Shown in pieces: positions 1 through 8,441 of a DNA stretch of 57,466 nt. The stretch is from Prevotellaceae bacterium UBA4359 (GTDB lineage Bacteria > Bacteroidota > Bacteroidia > Bacteroidales > Bacteroidaceae): the NCBI GenBank assembly GCA_002393555.1, contig DGSP01000086.1:23126-80591 (forward strand). Reading direction: 5' to 3'. How positions within the stretch are numbered: position 1 is the first letter of the stretch; every line of letters begins with the position of its first letter. The notes under the pieces are model-generated. The model searched no databases. It saw nothing but the letters and a program-made list of their open reading frames with translations, and had not been told where the DNA came from. Both the position numbers and the translations under genes were made by a program.

Positions 1-90
1 ACAAGTAAAAACAAATAAAAACAGGTTCTTCTTGGTTGTGAGGCAAAGATGTTGTGGGCGAAGAAAAGGTTTTTATTTGTTTTTACTTGT
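1..90. repeat. AT-rich 22-bp perfect inverted repeat
   Basis: Bases 1-22 are the exact reverse complement of bases 69-90, separated by a 46-base spacer. The arms are built of short (A)4-5C / G(T)4-5 units, and the right arm is followed by a further TTTTATTTGT unit at 91-100. The repeat touches the window edge and may continue beyond it. It lies downstream of the minus-strand glycosidase gene, so it could act in transcription termination, but the spacer is long for an ordinary terminator. I see no gene in 1-161. Confidence 0.7.
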
Positions 91-161
91 TTTTATTTGT
101 TTTTTCTTCGTCCGCCGAAGGCGTATCATTAAAACTTCTCTTATACTGAACTGCCCCTTCT

Positions 162-2348
162 TCACAACACCACGTTCACCTTCCCTCTCATTTCGTCGGC
201 ATTCGTGCCCACATGGAAGGTGTAGGTGCCGTGTGGCTGCACCCAGCGGTGCGAAGTCTCGTCCCATTGCGCCAGGTCGGCGGCATTCATGCGGATGTGG
301 AGCGTCTCGCTCTCGCCCGGCTGCAGCAACCGTGTCTTGCCAAAGCCCTTCAGTTCGCGCACAGGCCGATGAGTCTCGCCTTTGGGTGCCGACACATACA
401 CCTGCACCACCTCCTTGCCGGCCCGCTTGCCCGTGTTGCTGATGGCCACACTCACCACCACGTTGCCGTCCTCCGACTGCTCCACGGCAGGCTTGCCGTA
501 GGCGAACGTGGTGTAACTCAGGCCGAAACCGAAGGGGAACTGTGCCTTCACACCGCGCGAGGTGAAGTGGCGATAGCCCACAAAGAGGTCTTCCTTGTAA
601 TGCACCTGCCTATCCACGCCCGGATATGCCTCGGCGCCGAACTGCACGTAGGGGTAGTCCTCATACTTTCGTGCAAACGTGACGGGCAGTCGTCCGCTGG
701 GACATACCTTGCCGCTCAGCACCCGTGCCAGTGCTGTGCCCGATTCGCTGCCCAGATACCAGCAGTGCACCAGTCCCTGCACCTGCTGCAGCCAAGGCAT
801 GGCATAGGGGTTGCCGCCAAACGTCACCACTACGATGTTCTTCTGCACCTTTGCCAACTCGGCAATCAGTTCGTTCTGCCCAAACGAGAGGTCATATCCC
901 TCGCGGTCACTGTCCTCGCAGTCCTGACGGCGATTCTTGTTCATGCCCCCCACATAGATGATGAGGTCAGACTCGCGCGCCATCTGCAGTGCCTCCGCCT
1001 TCAGCGAATCCTGCAGGGTGGGGGCGACTGCATCCACCTTGTCGTAGAGCGCTTTGCCCGACGAGTAGCCCTGAGCATAACTGACGGTGGCCGTGCTGCC
1101 AAAAGCCTCCTGCAAAGCCTCCAGCGGCGAGGTCTCGCGCTGTGGCTTCAGTTCCGATGAGCCTCCGCCCCGAGTGAGCGAGCGTGTGGCATTCTCGCCC
1201 ACCACCAGAATCCGTCTGTATCTCGTGGCATCAATCGGCAGCACACCCTTCTCATTCCTCAACAGCACGATGCCCTCTTCGCCCACCTGACGGCAAGCCT
1301 CATAGTGTGCCTCCGAACACATGCTGCCCACCACCTTCTCGGGGTTCATGGCCGTGCGGAACATCAGGCGCAGCACACGGCTCACCTTCTCGTCCAGCAC
1401 CTCCATCGGCACCTTTCCCTCCACGACCAACTGCTCGAAGGCATTGCCCAGATAGTAGTCGTCGTAGGTGTATTCGCGCCCCTTCACGCGGTTCTGATTT
1501 TCCGTCCCCATCTCAATGTCCAGACCTCCGGTGGCCGCCTGCCAAGTGTCGTGCGTGCCGTCCCAGTCGCTCACCAGCGCACCGTCCCACCGCCATTCAC
1601 CCTTCAGAATGCCCTTCAGCAGTGCCTCGTTGTGGCAGCATTGCACGTTCTGCCAGCGGTTGTACGACCCCATGATGCTCCACACTCCAGCCTGCTCCAC
1701 CGCCTTCTGGAATGGTCTCAGATAAATCTCCCTCATGGCCCGCTCCGACACGTTTACATTCACCGAGTAGCGGTCTGTCTCCTGGTCGTTCAGCACAAAA
1801 TGCTTCAGGCAGCAAGCCACCCCATTCGCCTGAGCCGACCGAATGTAGGGCACCACCATCTCGCCAGCCAGATAAGGGTCCTCGCCCATATACTCAAACG
1901 CCCTGCCGTTCAGCGGAGTGCGCTGGATGTTCACCCCCGGCCCCAGCATCACATCCTTGCCGCGATAGGCAAACTCCTCGCTCACCGAGTGGCCGTAGAG
2001 TGCCGCCAGGTCGCGGTTCCACGTCGAGGCCAGACATGTGAGCGACGGAAAAGCCACACACGAGTCGTTCGTCCAGTGCGCCACGTTCCACGAGTCCCAC
2101 TCCAGTTCCTCCCTCACCCCGTGCGGCCCGTCATCCATGTTCAGTTGCCTAATTCCCAGCCTCGGCACCCCCGCACTCGTAAACTTGCTCTGTGCATGCA
2201 GCACACGCACCTTCTCATGCACCGTCATCCTGCCCAGCGCATCCTTCACACGCTCCTCCACCGGAGCCTTCGGATCCAGATAGACCTGTCCCCTCGCCGT
2301 CATTGCCACCATCGCCAAGAGCGTGGCAAAGATAAAATTCTTCTTCAT
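162..2348 (-). CDS. Secreted glycoside hydrolase family 3 (beta-glucosidase-type)
   Basis: A full-length GH3 enzyme of 728 residues. It starts at an ATG followed by a Sec signal peptide (about residues 1-20, ending ARGQ), so it acts in the periplasm or at the cell surface. The N-terminal TIM-barrel domain carries NMDDGPHG, NGRAFEYMGEDP and KHF (about 182-184). The catalytic nucleophile is in VSDWDG (Asp near residue 261). The GH3 C-terminal alpha/beta sandwich and a terminal fibronectin-III-like domain (about 630-728) follow. The family cleaves beta-linked glucosides or xylosides from plant polysaccharides; the exact sugar cannot be told from sequence. No SusC/SusD genes adjoin it, so it is not visibly part of a polysaccharide utilisation locus. 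A minus-strand promoter motif lies about 110 bases upstream. Confidence 0.93.
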   Translation of the reverse strand: MKKNFIFATLLAMVAMTARGQVYLDPKAPVEERVKDALGRMTVHEKVRVLHAQSKFTSAGVPRLGIRQLNMDDGPHGVREELEWDSWNVAHWTNDSCVAFPSLTCLASTWNRDLAALYGHSVSEEFAYRGKDVMLGPGVNIQRTPLNGRAFEYMGEDPYLAGEMVVPYIRSAQANGVACCLKHFVLNDQETDRYSVNVNVSERAMREIYLRPFQKAVEQAGVWSIMGSYNRWQNVQCCHNEALLKGILKGEWRWDGALVSDWDGTHDTWQAATGGLDIEMGTENQNRVKGREYTYDDYYLGNAFEQLVVEGKVPMEVLDEKVSRVLRLMFRTAMNPEKVVGSMCSEAHYEACRQVGEEGIVLLRNEKGVLPIDATRYRRILVVGENATRSLTRGGGSSELKPQRETSPLEALQEAFGSTATVSYAQGYSSGKALYDKVDAVAPTLQDSLKAEALQMARESDLIIYVGGMNKNRRQDCEDSDREGYDLSFGQNELIAELAKVQKNIVVVTFGGNPYAMPWLQQVQGLVHCWYLGSESGTALARVLSGKVCPSGRLPVTFARKYEDYPYVQFGAEAYPGVDRQVHYKEDLFVGYRHFTSRGVKAQFPFGFGLSYTTFAYGKPAVEQSEDGNVVVSVAISNTGKRAGKEVVQVYVSAPKGETHRPVRELKGFGKTRLLQPGESETLHIRMNAADLAQWDETSHRWVQPHGTYTFHVGTNADEMRGKVNVVL

Positions 2349-2456
2349 ACTCTCCTTTAGTTATTTAGTAAAAGATTGATACTTTTCTCAACAAGAAAAT
2401 TCCGCCAAGACGGGAAGAGTCCCATCCGTTCATCCCCTTCTCAGTCATCACCGCTG

Positions 2457-2464
2457 CAAAGTTA
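2457..2464 (-). promoter_or_regulatory. Bacteroidetes -7 promoter motif for the GH3 gene
   Basis: On the minus strand this reads TAACTTTG, matching the Bacteroidetes sigma-ABfr -7 consensus TAnnTTTG. It predicts a start near 2450 and a leader of about 100 bases before the GH3 start codon. Confidence 0.6.
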
Positions 2465-2559
2465 CACCATTCTTCCCAAACAAACCTCTCCCGTTTGTTG
2501 TTTTTTTATCCCTCAGATGTTGCAAAAACCACACTTCCACTCCCTCCTCGGCCTCACTT

Positions 2560-2716
2560 CCACCAACCTCGCGACCTTTCCCCCACTGCCCTCGCGAGCC
2601 TCACGCCGTTCTGTATTCCGATGACACGCCGCACAACATTCAATTGGTGTGCCACTCCAATTGCAAATTGTACGCCGTGCAAATTGAATATGCAACGCCG
2701 TTGCACGTAGTGCCAC
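2560..2716 (-). repeat. Dispersed intergenic palindromic repeat, copy A
   Basis: Minus strand, in order: a GGCACTACGTGCAACGGCG end; a palindromic core rich in TTGCATATTCAATTTGCACG words with CGGCG arms; then GGCTCGCGAGGGCAGTG and GGGGAAAGGTCGCGAGG. The same blocks in the same order are at 57050-57200, and the core recurs at 19245-19320. The tail alone recurs at 10715-10790. It fills most of the 532-base gap between divergent genes and has no convincing reading frame. Confidence 0.75.
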
Positions 2717-2885
2717 AAGCCCACACGGCACAGGCATCATTGCCAGACGCATTAGCATGGGGGATATGGATGAAGTTTCCATTCAAATCAATCCTATCGG
2801 GACAGAAATGACGGAAAACTTTTTCTCCTGACCGCTATTTATCGTTTTTTAGGAGCGAGAAGGTGGTGAAGTGAAGATTTTTGTG

Positions 2886-2893
2886 TAATTTTG
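2886..2893 (+). promoter_or_regulatory. Bacteroidetes -7 promoter motif for the ABC ATPase
   Basis: TAATTTTG fits TAnnTTTG. Transcription would start near 2900, which rules out a TTG codon at 2881 as the start of the downstream gene. Confidence 0.6.
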
Positions 2894-2961
2894 CAACCAT
2901 AAAAAGATTGAAAAAAATCAAATTCCAAGTTGCGATGAAACGAAAAAAAATAGGTGAAAGA

Positions 2962-4560
2962 ATGATACAGAAACTGATAGAGATAAAGGGTGGAGTGGTG
3001 AGGCATCCGCAGATGAGGATGGCCGCTCCGATTGATTTTGAGTTGCTGGCTGGGGAGCAGTTGGCGATTGTGGGCGATAACGGCAGCGGAAAGTCGCGGC
3101 TGGTGGATGTGCTGATGGGTAAGTGTGCGCTGATGCCGATGCAGGGGGTGAAGTATGACTTCTGGCCGAGCAAGGCGAAGATGGTGAGCGACAACCTGAA
3201 GTATCTGTCGTTCAGGGATTCGTATGGCACGAGTGAAGGGGTGTATTACTATCAGCAGCGGTGGAACCAGAATGACATTGGGGAAACTCCGTTGGTGAGG
3301 GACTTGCTGGCTGATGCGTTTCGTGTGGCGGAGGAGGGACTGACGAGAAAGACGGTGTATGACCGTTTTGTGGTGAGGAATGAGACGCCTGAGGAGGAGG
3401 CCGGACGGTTGGCGCAGGAGGAGGCTGACAGGGCGGAGATGCACCGGGAACTGGAGAAGGTGAGAAGGCATCTGTTTGAGATTTTCCATCTGGAGCAGTT
3501 GATGGACAAGCATGTCATCTTGCTGAGCAGTGGCGAACTGAGGAAGTTTCAGTTGACGAAGACGCTGATGACGAATCCGAGGGTGCTCATCATGGACAAT
3601 CCGTTCATCGGGCTGGACGTGACGGCGCGCGGACAGTTGGCTGAGTTCCTGACCGTGCTGACGAGGGAGACGCAGGTGGCGGTGGTGCTGGTTCTGTCGA
3701 AGACGGACGACATTCCTGACTTCATCACGCATGTGGTGGAAGTGAAGGACATGGAGGTGGGGCGGAAGATGACCTTGCAGGCATACGAGGAAAGCAGGAA
3801 GCCTGTGCCGGCGCGGATGCTGTCGGAAGAGATGGAGAGGGCCATCTTGGCGTTGGATTCGGGGGAGAAGGAGGCGTCGGATGATTCGGACGGCTCGAAG
3901 TCGGTGATTGAGTTCCGCCATGTGAACATCCGCTATGGGGAACGCACCATCTTGAAGGACCTAAACCTGACGGTGAGGGAGGGCGAACACTGGGCGTTGA
4001 GCGGTGAGAACGGGGCGGGAAAATCGACCTTGCTGAGCATTGTGTGTGCCGACAATCCGCAGAGTTATGCGAATGATATTGTGCTGTTTGGCCATCAGCG
4101 CGGCAAGGGGGAGAGCATCTGGGACATCAAGCGGCACATCGGCTATATATCGCCTGAGATGCACCGTGCCTACATGAGGGATGTGCCTGCTGTCGATATT
4201 GTGGCGAGCGGATTGAGCGATGTGTCGGGACTGTATAAGAAGCCGAAGCCAGAACAGAGGGCGGTGTGCGAGTTCTGGATGGATGTGTTTGGCATCAGGC
4301 GGTATGCTGACACCACGTTTCTGAAACTGAGCAGTGGCGAACAGCGGTTGGTGTTGCTGGCCCGTGCGTTTGTGAAGGACCCCTCGCTGCTGATTCTGGA
4401 TGAGCCGCTGCATGGACTGGACCTGAAGAACCGCCGTCTGGTGAAGGATGTGATTGAGGTGTTCTGCCGACGGAAGAACAAGACGATGATTATGGTGACG
4501 CACTATCGGGAGGAACTGCCGAATAACATCGACCACGAAATTTATCTGAAGAAGAATTAA
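2962..4560 (+). CDS. Double ABC-type ATPase, ModF-like
   Basis: A soluble protein with two ABC nucleotide-binding domains in tandem. Domain 1 has Walker A GDNGSGKS and signature LLSSGELRK. Domain 2 has Walker A GENGAGKS, signature KLSSGEQRL, and Walker B LLILDEP followed by LHGLD. There is no transmembrane segment and no permease nearby. The layout resembles ModF/PhrA-like ATPases, whose role is unclear, rather than a transporter. ATG codons at 2935 and 2962 are both possible. I prefer 2962 because it follows an A-rich stretch with GGTGAAAG and begins the first conserved strand; 2935 would add nine lysine-rich residues. The esterase gene begins 15 bases after the stop, so the two are probably co-transcribed. 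Confidence 0.85.
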   Translation: MIQKLIEIKGGVVRHPQMRMAAPIDFELLAGEQLAIVGDNGSGKSRLVDVLMGKCALMPMQGVKYDFWPSKAKMVSDNLKYLSFRDSYGTSEGVYYYQQRWNQNDIGETPLVRDLLADAFRVAEEGLTRKTVYDRFVVRNETPEEEAGRLAQEEADRAEMHRELEKVRRHLFEIFHLEQLMDKHVILLSSGELRKFQLTKTLMTNPRVLIMDNPFIGLDVTARGQLAEFLTVLTRETQVAVVLVLSKTDDIPDFITHVVEVKDMEVGRKMTLQAYEESRKPVPARMLSEEMERAILALDSGEKEASDDSDGSKSVIEFRHVNIRYGERTILKDLNLTVREGEHWALSGENGAGKSTLLSIVCADNPQSYANDIVLFGHQRGKGESIWDIKRHIGYISPEMHRAYMRDVPAVDIVASGLSDVSGLYKKPKPEQRAVCEFWMDVFGIRRYADTTFLKLSSGEQRLVLLARAFVKDPSLLILDEPLHGLDLKNRRLVKDVIEVFCRRKNKTMIMVTHYREELPNNIDHEIYLKKN

Positions 4561-4574
4561 AGAACAGAAATAGT

Positions 4575-5156
4575 ATGAAAATCATTTATTTCCATGGATT
4601 CGGTTCGTCGCATGCCAGCGGAACCGTAGAGACGTTGCGTAAGGAACTGCCCGACGATGAGATTGTGGCTCCCGACATTCCTGTTGACCCGGTGGAGGCT
4701 TTGCCCTATCTGAAGGAACTGTGTGAGAGGGAGCAGCCCGACCTCGTCATCGGCACGAGCATGGGGGGAATGTATGCGCAGCAGATGCGTGACTTTAAGC
4801 GTATTCTGGTCAATCCTGCTTTCACGATGTCCACCATGTCGAAGGTGCTGAAGACGGGTGAACATCAGTTTTTCAATGGCCGCTATGATGGGGCCAAGAC
4901 GTTCCGAATTACGAAGGACATCATTCAGCACCATAACCAGATGGAGCGCCAGCAGTTTAAGAACATCACGCCAGAACAGAAGGAGACGTGCTGGTGTCTG
5001 GTGGGGCTGCACGACACGTCGGTCACCAATGCGGAGGCTCTCTTCAAAAAGAATTACCTTGCCGATCACCTGACTCGCTTTGAGGGCGAACATCGGTTGA
5101 ACGACAAGGTAATAAAGAAAGTGTTGCTGCCACTGGTGGCGCAGATTTTGGGTTGA
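4575..5156 (+). CDS. YqiA/UPF0227-type alpha/beta-hydrolase (esterase)
   Basis: A cytoplasmic protein of 193 residues. It opens with the family hallmark IIYFHGFGSS and has the nucleophile elbow GTSMGG (Ser near 60), with a C-terminal EGEHRL that supplies the likely catalytic His. Its length suits the YqiA-like esterase family, which acts on short acyl esters; the natural substrate is unknown. It lies 15 bases downstream of the double ABC ATPase on the same strand, and its 3' end faces the DUF4270 gene. Confidence 0.85.
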   Translation: MKIIYFHGFGSSHASGTVETLRKELPDDEIVAPDIPVDPVEALPYLKELCEREQPDLVIGTSMGGMYAQQMRDFKRILVNPAFTMSTMSKVLKTGEHQFFNGRYDGAKTFRITKDIIQHHNQMERQQFKNITPEQKETCWCLVGLHDTSVTNAEALFKKNYLADHLTRFEGEHRLNDKVIKKVLLPLVAQILG

Positions 5157-5187
5157 GGCTGATTGGTGTGAAATGAACCGTTGGATG

Positions 5188-5213
5188 CGTGAATGGAGAA
5201 TGTAGATTCACGC
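5188..5213. terminator. Hairpin between convergent genes
   Basis: GCGTGAAT (5188-5195) pairs with ATTCACGC (5206-5213) around a 10-base loop. It sits between two convergent stop codons. There is no clear T-tract, so the terminator call is tentative. Confidence 0.35.
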
Positions 5214-5226
5214 GTGTGAAGATGTT

Positions 5227-6594
5227 TCACTTGAAATTGGAGTAAATCACTTCGAGGTCGAGTTCATCGTCTTCGCCTCCGACCAGCCTTGCGCTGCTCA
5301 TGCTGAAGTCGTGGTTGAGTTTGACGATGTTGCCGTTGGAGTCTTTGGTGGCTTCGACGGGGATGAACAGCACCTTGTTCCAGTTTTCAGTGGCTGTGCC
5401 TTCTTCCCTCTCTTTCGCCATGCGGGTGATGAGGCGGGCTATGTTGCTGAAGACGTAGGTGTTGTTGTTACTGTTGAAGGTGGCCAGATAGGACTCCTTG
5501 CTGTCATTCACATGATAGTTCTCGAAAAATCCGTTCAGGTAGTCGTCCATGCGCACCAACAGCACCGAGGAGGGGATGGCCAGTTTGAAGTCGCTCTCCA
5601 CCTGGTCGTTGTAGCGTGTGAGGGTGAGTTTGGCCGAGTTGATGGTGTCTTTCGTGTTGATGAGATCGACAGGAATGATGCCCATCGTGAAGATGCCGGC
5701 AGGAGTTTTCAGATAGGTGGATTTCTTGTCGTTGAGCAGTTTGTCGAGGTTGCTGTTCTCGAAGCGTGTGGCTTCCACCACGGCGTCGGTGGCTGCAAAC
5801 GAGGCCATGCCGATAGTGTCCTTCTGATAGCCTTCGTCGAAGTAGCGGAACTGGATGTTCAGTTGCACAATGTCGATGTAGGCCATGGCTCCTTCGCCGC
5901 TTTCGAGTTTGAAGTACACGCCCTTGCTGCACGGGTTGCCGCTGTTGAGCCAGGCGGCGGTGTTGGCAAAGTGTGCAGGATTTTCGCGGTAGTCTCGGAT
6001 GATTTTCGTGCCGAGTTCGTTGGGCAGGTTCACGCGAATGTTGTTGATGTGTCCTGTCGCCCATCGTGCCGAGTCGGTGATGGTTTTGTCGCAGAGGGTG
6101 AACCACTTGACGGCGAGGGGCTTGGCCTCGGTGTCGTAGTAGTCGGCAGGGTTGATGTCGGTGTAGTAGTCGGCATTGGGGTCGAGTTGCTGGTCCAGTT
6201 CGTATGCGCTAATCTTGAACGAGGCGAGTGAGTCGCCCACAAAGTCGTTGATGATGAGTCGGAGGTCGATGCTGGTGCATTCGTCGTTCTCGATGATGTC
6301 GGGCAGGTTGAATTCTTCGTCGCAGTGGAACTGTGCCATGAAGTCGCTCTTGACGGTGGTGCCGGTTTCGGGGTCGGTGAAGCGTCCGAGGTAGGACTTG
6401 GTGGTGCGTGCCAGCACGGAACTCCCTGCCTCGTAGGACGAGGTCTTGACTTTGTAGGTTTGGAAGTCTGTGGTAATCAGGTCTGTGGTTGGCATCATGT
6501 CAACGCCGAGGGTTGCTGTGTCATCATCGCACGAAGCGAGCATGAGCAGTGCAACAGGCAGAAGCGATAGATGTTTGAGTTTATTTTTCAGCAT
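5227..6594 (-). CDS. DUF4270 family lipoprotein
   Basis: About 455 residues when read from the ATG at 6594, which gives a normal lipoprotein signal peptide ending in the lipobox LASC. An upstream ATG at 6636 would add 14 residues with no signal character. After the Cys come an acidic linker (DDDTATLGVD) and a beta-rich body typical of DUF4270. The family is confined to Bacteroidetes and its function is unknown. It usually sits just downstream of the short glycogen synthase gene, as here (stop of that gene at 6642). Outer-membrane anchoring is likely; no enzymatic motif is visible. Confidence 0.85.
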   Translation of the reverse strand: MLKNKLKHLSLLPVALLMLASCDDDTATLGVDMMPTTDLITTDFQTYKVKTSSYEAGSSVLARTTKSYLGRFTDPETGTTVKSDFMAQFHCDEEFNLPDIIENDECTSIDLRLIINDFVGDSLASFKISAYELDQQLDPNADYYTDINPADYYDTEAKPLAVKWFTLCDKTITDSARWATGHINNIRVNLPNELGTKIIRDYRENPAHFANTAAWLNSGNPCSKGVYFKLESGEGAMAYIDIVQLNIQFRYFDEGYQKDTIGMASFAATDAVVEATRFENSNLDKLLNDKKSTYLKTPAGIFTMGIIPVDLINTKDTINSAKLTLTRYNDQVESDFKLAIPSSVLLVRMDDYLNGFFENYHVNDSKESYLATFNSNNNTYVFSNIARLITRMAKEREEGTATENWNKVLFIPVEATKDSNGNIVKLNHDFSMSSARLVGGEDDELDLEVIYSNFK

Positions 6595-6641
6595 AAATTC
6601 AGAAATCTTGCGCACTCGAAAACTTGTAAACTTCATTTTTT

Positions 6642-7451
6642 TTAGAATAGTTTTTCGTAGAAGTCGCTGAAGGTGTCCTTGATGGCCTCATTGCTGACGG
6701 GCTGGAGGATGGGCAGACCCAACGACTGGGCATAGTCGATGATGGAGGCATCGACCTGGTCGTTCTCCATGATGACGGCATCGGCAAACTTCACGCCGAT
6801 TTTTTCCAGTTCGGTGTGGCCGAATGCCGTGCTGCAGATGTCTTTGATGTCATCGTAGCGCGCCTCTTTGTATTCGGCAAACTTGGCATTGTCGATGCCT
6901 AAGTCTTGCGTGAATTCCTTGGGCGATACTTCCATCACAACTTTCGTGTCGCGGAAGGAAGGCTCGTCGCCGTATGCCTTCTTGATGTAGAAGGGTGCCA
7001 GGGCCGAAATCCATCCGTAGCAGTGGATGACATCAGGCACCCAACCTTGCTTCTTCACCGTTTCGAGCACACCCCGTGCATAGAAGATGGCGCGTTCGCA
7101 GTTGTCGCTGTATTCCTTGCCCTCCTTGTCGGTCAGTATGCCGCGTTTCATGAAGTAGTCGTCGTTGTCGATGAAGAAGACTTGCATCTTGGCCGAAGGC
7201 AACGATGCCACCTTGATGATGAGCGGATGGTCGGTGTCGTCGATGATGAGGTTCATGCCTGAGAGCCGGATGACTTCGTGCAACTGGTTGCGTCGCTCGT
7301 TGATGTTTCCCCACTTGGGTGAGAAGGCTCTGATTTCATGTCCGGCTTCCTGAACCGATTGCGGCAGCAGACGGCCCATGAGAGACTTTTCGTTCTCTGC
7401 AACAAAAGGCTCTACTTCCGTTGTGATAAATAGTATTTTCTTTGCTTTCAT
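6642..7451 (-). CDS. Short glycogen/starch synthase (GT5 N-terminal domain only)
   Basis: 269 residues from the ATG at 7451. The frame extends further upstream, but that part is low-complexity and crosses the promoter. It starts KKILFITTEVEPF, as in GT5 glycogen synthases, and contains DVIHCYGW, which resembles the family's D-x-x-H-x-H/N-W segment. It lacks the KxGGL ADP-glucose-binding loop (ENEKSLMG stands there) and the whole C-terminal GT-B half. Full-length GT5 enzymes are about 480 residues. This one-domain form next to DUF4270 is the usual state in Bacteroidales, so it is probably a conserved paralogue and not a broken gene. Catalysis is doubtful and its role unknown. Confidence 0.82.
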   Translation of the reverse strand: MKAKKILFITTEVEPFVAENEKSLMGRLLPQSVQEAGHEIRAFSPKWGNINERRNQLHEVIRLSGMNLIIDDTDHPLIIKVASLPSAKMQVFFIDNDDYFMKRGILTDKEGKEYSDNCERAIFYARGVLETVKKQGWVPDVIHCYGWISALAPFYIKKAYGDEPSFRDTKVVMEVSPKEFTQDLGIDNAKFAEYKEARYDDIKDICSTAFGHTELEKIGVKFADAVIMENDQVDASIIDYAQSLGLPILQPVSNEAIKDTFSDFYEKLF

Positions 7452-7489
7452 GCTATGTCTTTTTTCGCCATAATATACGAAAAGTAATG

Positions 7490-7497
7490 CAAAGGTA
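7490..7497 (-). promoter_or_regulatory. -7 promoter motif for glycogen synthase/DUF4270
   Basis: Minus-strand TACCTTTG, an exact TAnnTTTG match about 40 bases upstream of the ATG at 7451. It supports the short start for the synthase and a two-gene transcript. Confidence 0.65.
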
Positions 7498-7576
7498 CGA
7501 AAAAAAAGTGAAATGTGGAGATTCGGAAAAGTGAAAAAGCGTGAAAAGCGCGAGGGGAAGGGCGAAAAAGGTGGAT

Positions 7577-8416
7577 TTAGCCCTCTTGTGGGAGCAGGGG
7601 AGCGGTGGTGTCGTCCAGAACGAAGGGTCCCGTGGGTATTTTGCGCCGAAGCACTTCGAGGTTGAAATCCACGTTGGCAATGATGCCGTAGGTGCGCAGC
7701 ACCGTCTCGTGTGTCTTGCGGGCCAGTTCGGGGTGATTGTTCTCTTCGCTCAGGTGGCAGAGCCATACGCTCTTGAGTCCTTCGTGGAAATTCTCGGCCA
7801 GGGCATGGGCGGCCTTGTTGTTCGACAGGTGTCCGTGTCCGCCGGCAATTCGCTCCTTCAGTATGTCGGGATAGCGTCCCTGGAGCAGCATTTCGTCATC
7901 GTAGTTCGATTCCAGTATCAGATGTGTGCTTTGGGCGATGCGGCTTTTCGCCTCCTCGGTGGCTTCGCCCACATCGGTCATGATGCAGAAGCGGTAGTTG
8001 CCCACTTCGATGAAGTAGCCCACATTCTCCGATGCGTCGTGGGGCAGGGGGAAAGCGGTCACGCGGAATGAACCGACGTGGAAGGGTGTTCCTGTGTCGA
8101 TGTATTGCCGGTTCTCTACTGGAATCTTGACGGAGGCTTGCCAGTTGCGGTCCATGCCCTCATGCACCAGACGGGTGGCATAGACGGACAGGCCATATTC
8201 CTTGCTGATTTTTCCGGCGGCCTTGATGTGGTCGGCGTGGTCGTGGGTGATGAGGATGCCCTTCATTTTGCCTGTTTTCATGCCGTACTCCAGCATGTAC
8301 TTCTTGAAGCGACGGAGGCTGATGCCACAATCGATGATGATGGCATCCGTCTCTGTCGCAAGATAGTAGCAATTGCCGCAACTGCCGCTTCCGAGACTGA
8401 AAAAAGTCAGTGGCAT
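7577..8416 (-). CDS. Metallo-beta-lactamase-fold hydrolase, WalJ/YycJ type
   Basis: About 279 residues from the ATG near 8416. It begins PLTFFSLGSGSCGNC, the standard opening of YycJ/WalJ proteins. The metal-binding signature THDHADH is present, followed by a downstream Asp in CIMTDVGE and the SNYDDEML segment. The family are zinc-dependent, probably nucleic-acid-acting exonucleases that have been linked to DNA repair. The gene starts 25 bases after the aspS stop on the same strand and is probably co-transcribed with it. A longer TTG-started frame exists but would overlap aspS. Confidence 0.85.
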   Translation of the reverse strand: MPLTFFSLGSGSCGNCYYLATETDAIIIDCGISLRRFKKYMLEYGMKTGKMKGILITHDHADHIKAAGKISKEYGLSVYATRLVHEGMDRNWQASVKIPVENRQYIDTGTPFHVGSFRVTAFPLPHDASENVGYFIEVGNYRFCIMTDVGEATEEAKSRIAQSTHLILESNYDDEMLLQGRYPDILKERIAGGHGHLSNNKAAHALAENFHEGLKSVWLCHLSEENNHPELARKTHETVLRTYGIIANVDFNLEVLRRKIPTGPFVLDDTTAPLLPQEG

Positions 8417-8441
8417 TTCTCTGTTTTTTGAGTTCCTTTTT

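Noticed and set aside
1305..2360. Long plus-strand frame opposite the GH3 gene
   Set aside because: His/Arg/Pro-rich, no homology pattern, and lies on the opposite strand of a clear GH3 enzyme; it is a shadow of GC-rich codons.
2881..2937. TTG start giving a longer ABC ATPase
   Set aside because: The TTG lies at the promoter -7 motif, upstream of the predicted transcript start.
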